Part shown: one piece after another, positions 4,884-5,426 of the stretch
How positions within the stretch are numbered: the stretch's first letter is position 1
How the letters are laid out: each line of letters starts with the position of its first letter
Source: Spirochaetaceae bacterium
GTDB taxonomy: Bacteria; Spirochaetota; Spirochaetia; Treponematales; Breznakiellaceae
Reading direction: 5' to 3'
Assembly (NCBI GenBank): GCA_031265635.1
Contig: JAISCK010000087.1
Location: 1 to 5,426, forward strand
DNA length: 5,426 nt
The notes under the pieces: model-generated
Told to the model about the DNA's origin: nothing
The model's database searches: none
The model's input: the letters and a program-made list of their open reading frames with translations, nothing else
Translations under genes and position numbers: made by a program

Positions 4884-5426
4884 AATACCCCTGCCTCATG
4901 GTTGTTTCCGATACCCATGGCAATACCGCGTCCCTGGAAGCGGCCCTCCGCTGGGGCATCAAACACGGGGTCAATGCCCTGGCGTTTCTGGGCGACGGCA
5001 CCGGCGATATAACTTCGACCTGTACCGCCACCGGCTTTGCCGCGCCCCTTACTATGATACGGGGCAATACCGATACGGACACCGGCGTTCCCTATGCGGA
5101 CATGCTGGAATTCGCCGGCCATGTTTTCTTTCTCAGCCACGGACACCTGAGCGGGGTTTCCCAGGATTTAAGCATCCTTGCCTCGGTGGCCCAGAGCGCC
5201 GGAGCGGACGCGGCCCTCTACGGCCACACCCATGTCCCCGGCTGGGAAGAAATCGGCGGAGTCCTGGTTCTTAATCCGGGCAGCGCGGGTAGGCCCCGGA
5301 GCGCGATAGGGGCAAGTTTCGCCACCATAGAATGTCCCCCCGGCGAATGGTTCAAAATACGGTTCTGGGAAATACGTTCAGGAACCCTCAAGGAAAAAAC
5401 AATACGGGAAATTACCAGACTCAGCC
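4880..5426 (+). CDS. YfcE-like metallophosphoesterase, 3' end beyond window
   Basis: The reading frame is open from the ATG at 4880 to the window edge (182 codons plus one base). All core motifs of the small calcineurin-like phosphodiesterase family are visible: SDTHGN (10-15), LGDG (37-40), RGNTD (61-65), SHGH (86-89), YGHTHVP (114-120) and NPGS (132-135). These residues would bind two divalent metals. Relatives (YfcE, MJ0936) hydrolyse phosphodiesters such as bis-pNPP; the physiological substrate is generally unknown. YfcE is about 184 residues, so only the last few residues are probably missing. The start overlaps the upstream stop as ATGA. The only purine-rich ribosome-binding candidate (AAAGGGGG, ending 4865) is about 14 nt away, so translation probably depends on coupling. 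Confidence 0.92.
   Translation, partial: MKYPCLMVVSDTHGNTASLEAALRWGIKHGVNALAFLGDGTGDITSTCTATGFAAPLTMIRGNTDTDTGVPYADMLEFAGHVFFLSHGHLSGVSQDLSILASVAQSAGADAALYGHTHVPGWEEIGGVLVLNPGSAGRPRSAIGASFATIECPPGEWFKIRFWEIRSGTLKEKTIREITRLS

Noticed and set aside
4804..5274. Plus-strand frame (156 codons) overlapping the metallophosphoesterase
   Set aside because: It is out of frame with the clear SDTHG...GHTH protein, and its Arg/Pro/Gly-rich composition marks a shadow.

Overview
The window looks like a piece of a spirochaete chromosome, most likely a Treponema-type genome with moderately high G+C coding DNA. The grounds are resemblance only: a stand-alone protein with a DbpA-type RNA-binding domain, and a transposase N-terminus of a kind I associate with termite-gut treponemes. 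No rRNA, tRNA or other phylogenetic marker is present, so the placement is tentative.

Layout. Positions 1-194 appear to be the end of an insertion sequence. The first 28 codons of a minus-strand transposase run off the left edge, preceded by two copies of a GGTAACATTTT...ATGAGGCA repeat and a TGTCAAC terminus. Positions 195-397 form the leader of glpK. It holds a consensus -10 box whose only good -35 match (TTGACA) lies in the putative IS terminus, then two perfect hairpins side by side, then a strong Shine-Dalgarno. glpK (398-1891) encodes a full-length glycerol kinase. It meets a minus-strand PtpB/LipA-type tyrosine phosphatase gene (1879-2613) tail to tail, with a 13-bp overlap. Only 29 bp separate the phosphatase start from a divergent gene (2643-3503) whose product joins an N-terminal UPF0158 domain to a C-terminal GNAT acetyltransferase domain. 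After a possible terminator comes a tight three-gene run: a DbpA-domain RNA-binding protein (3593-4186), a YcbL/glyoxalase II-like metallo-beta-lactamase hydrolase (4179-4883) and a YfcE-like metallophosphoesterase (4880 to the right edge). These genes overlap by 8 and 4 bp.

How the genes fit together. glpK would feed glycerol into glycerol 3-phosphate, but no glycerol facilitator or glycerol-3-phosphate dehydrogenase is present here. The last three genes are almost certainly co-transcribed, though their products do not form an obvious pathway. I see no convincing new defence or mobile system. The points most worth checking are the possible IS-derived promoter and paired hairpins before glpK, the missing allosteric loop in GlpK, and the UPF0158-GNAT fusion.
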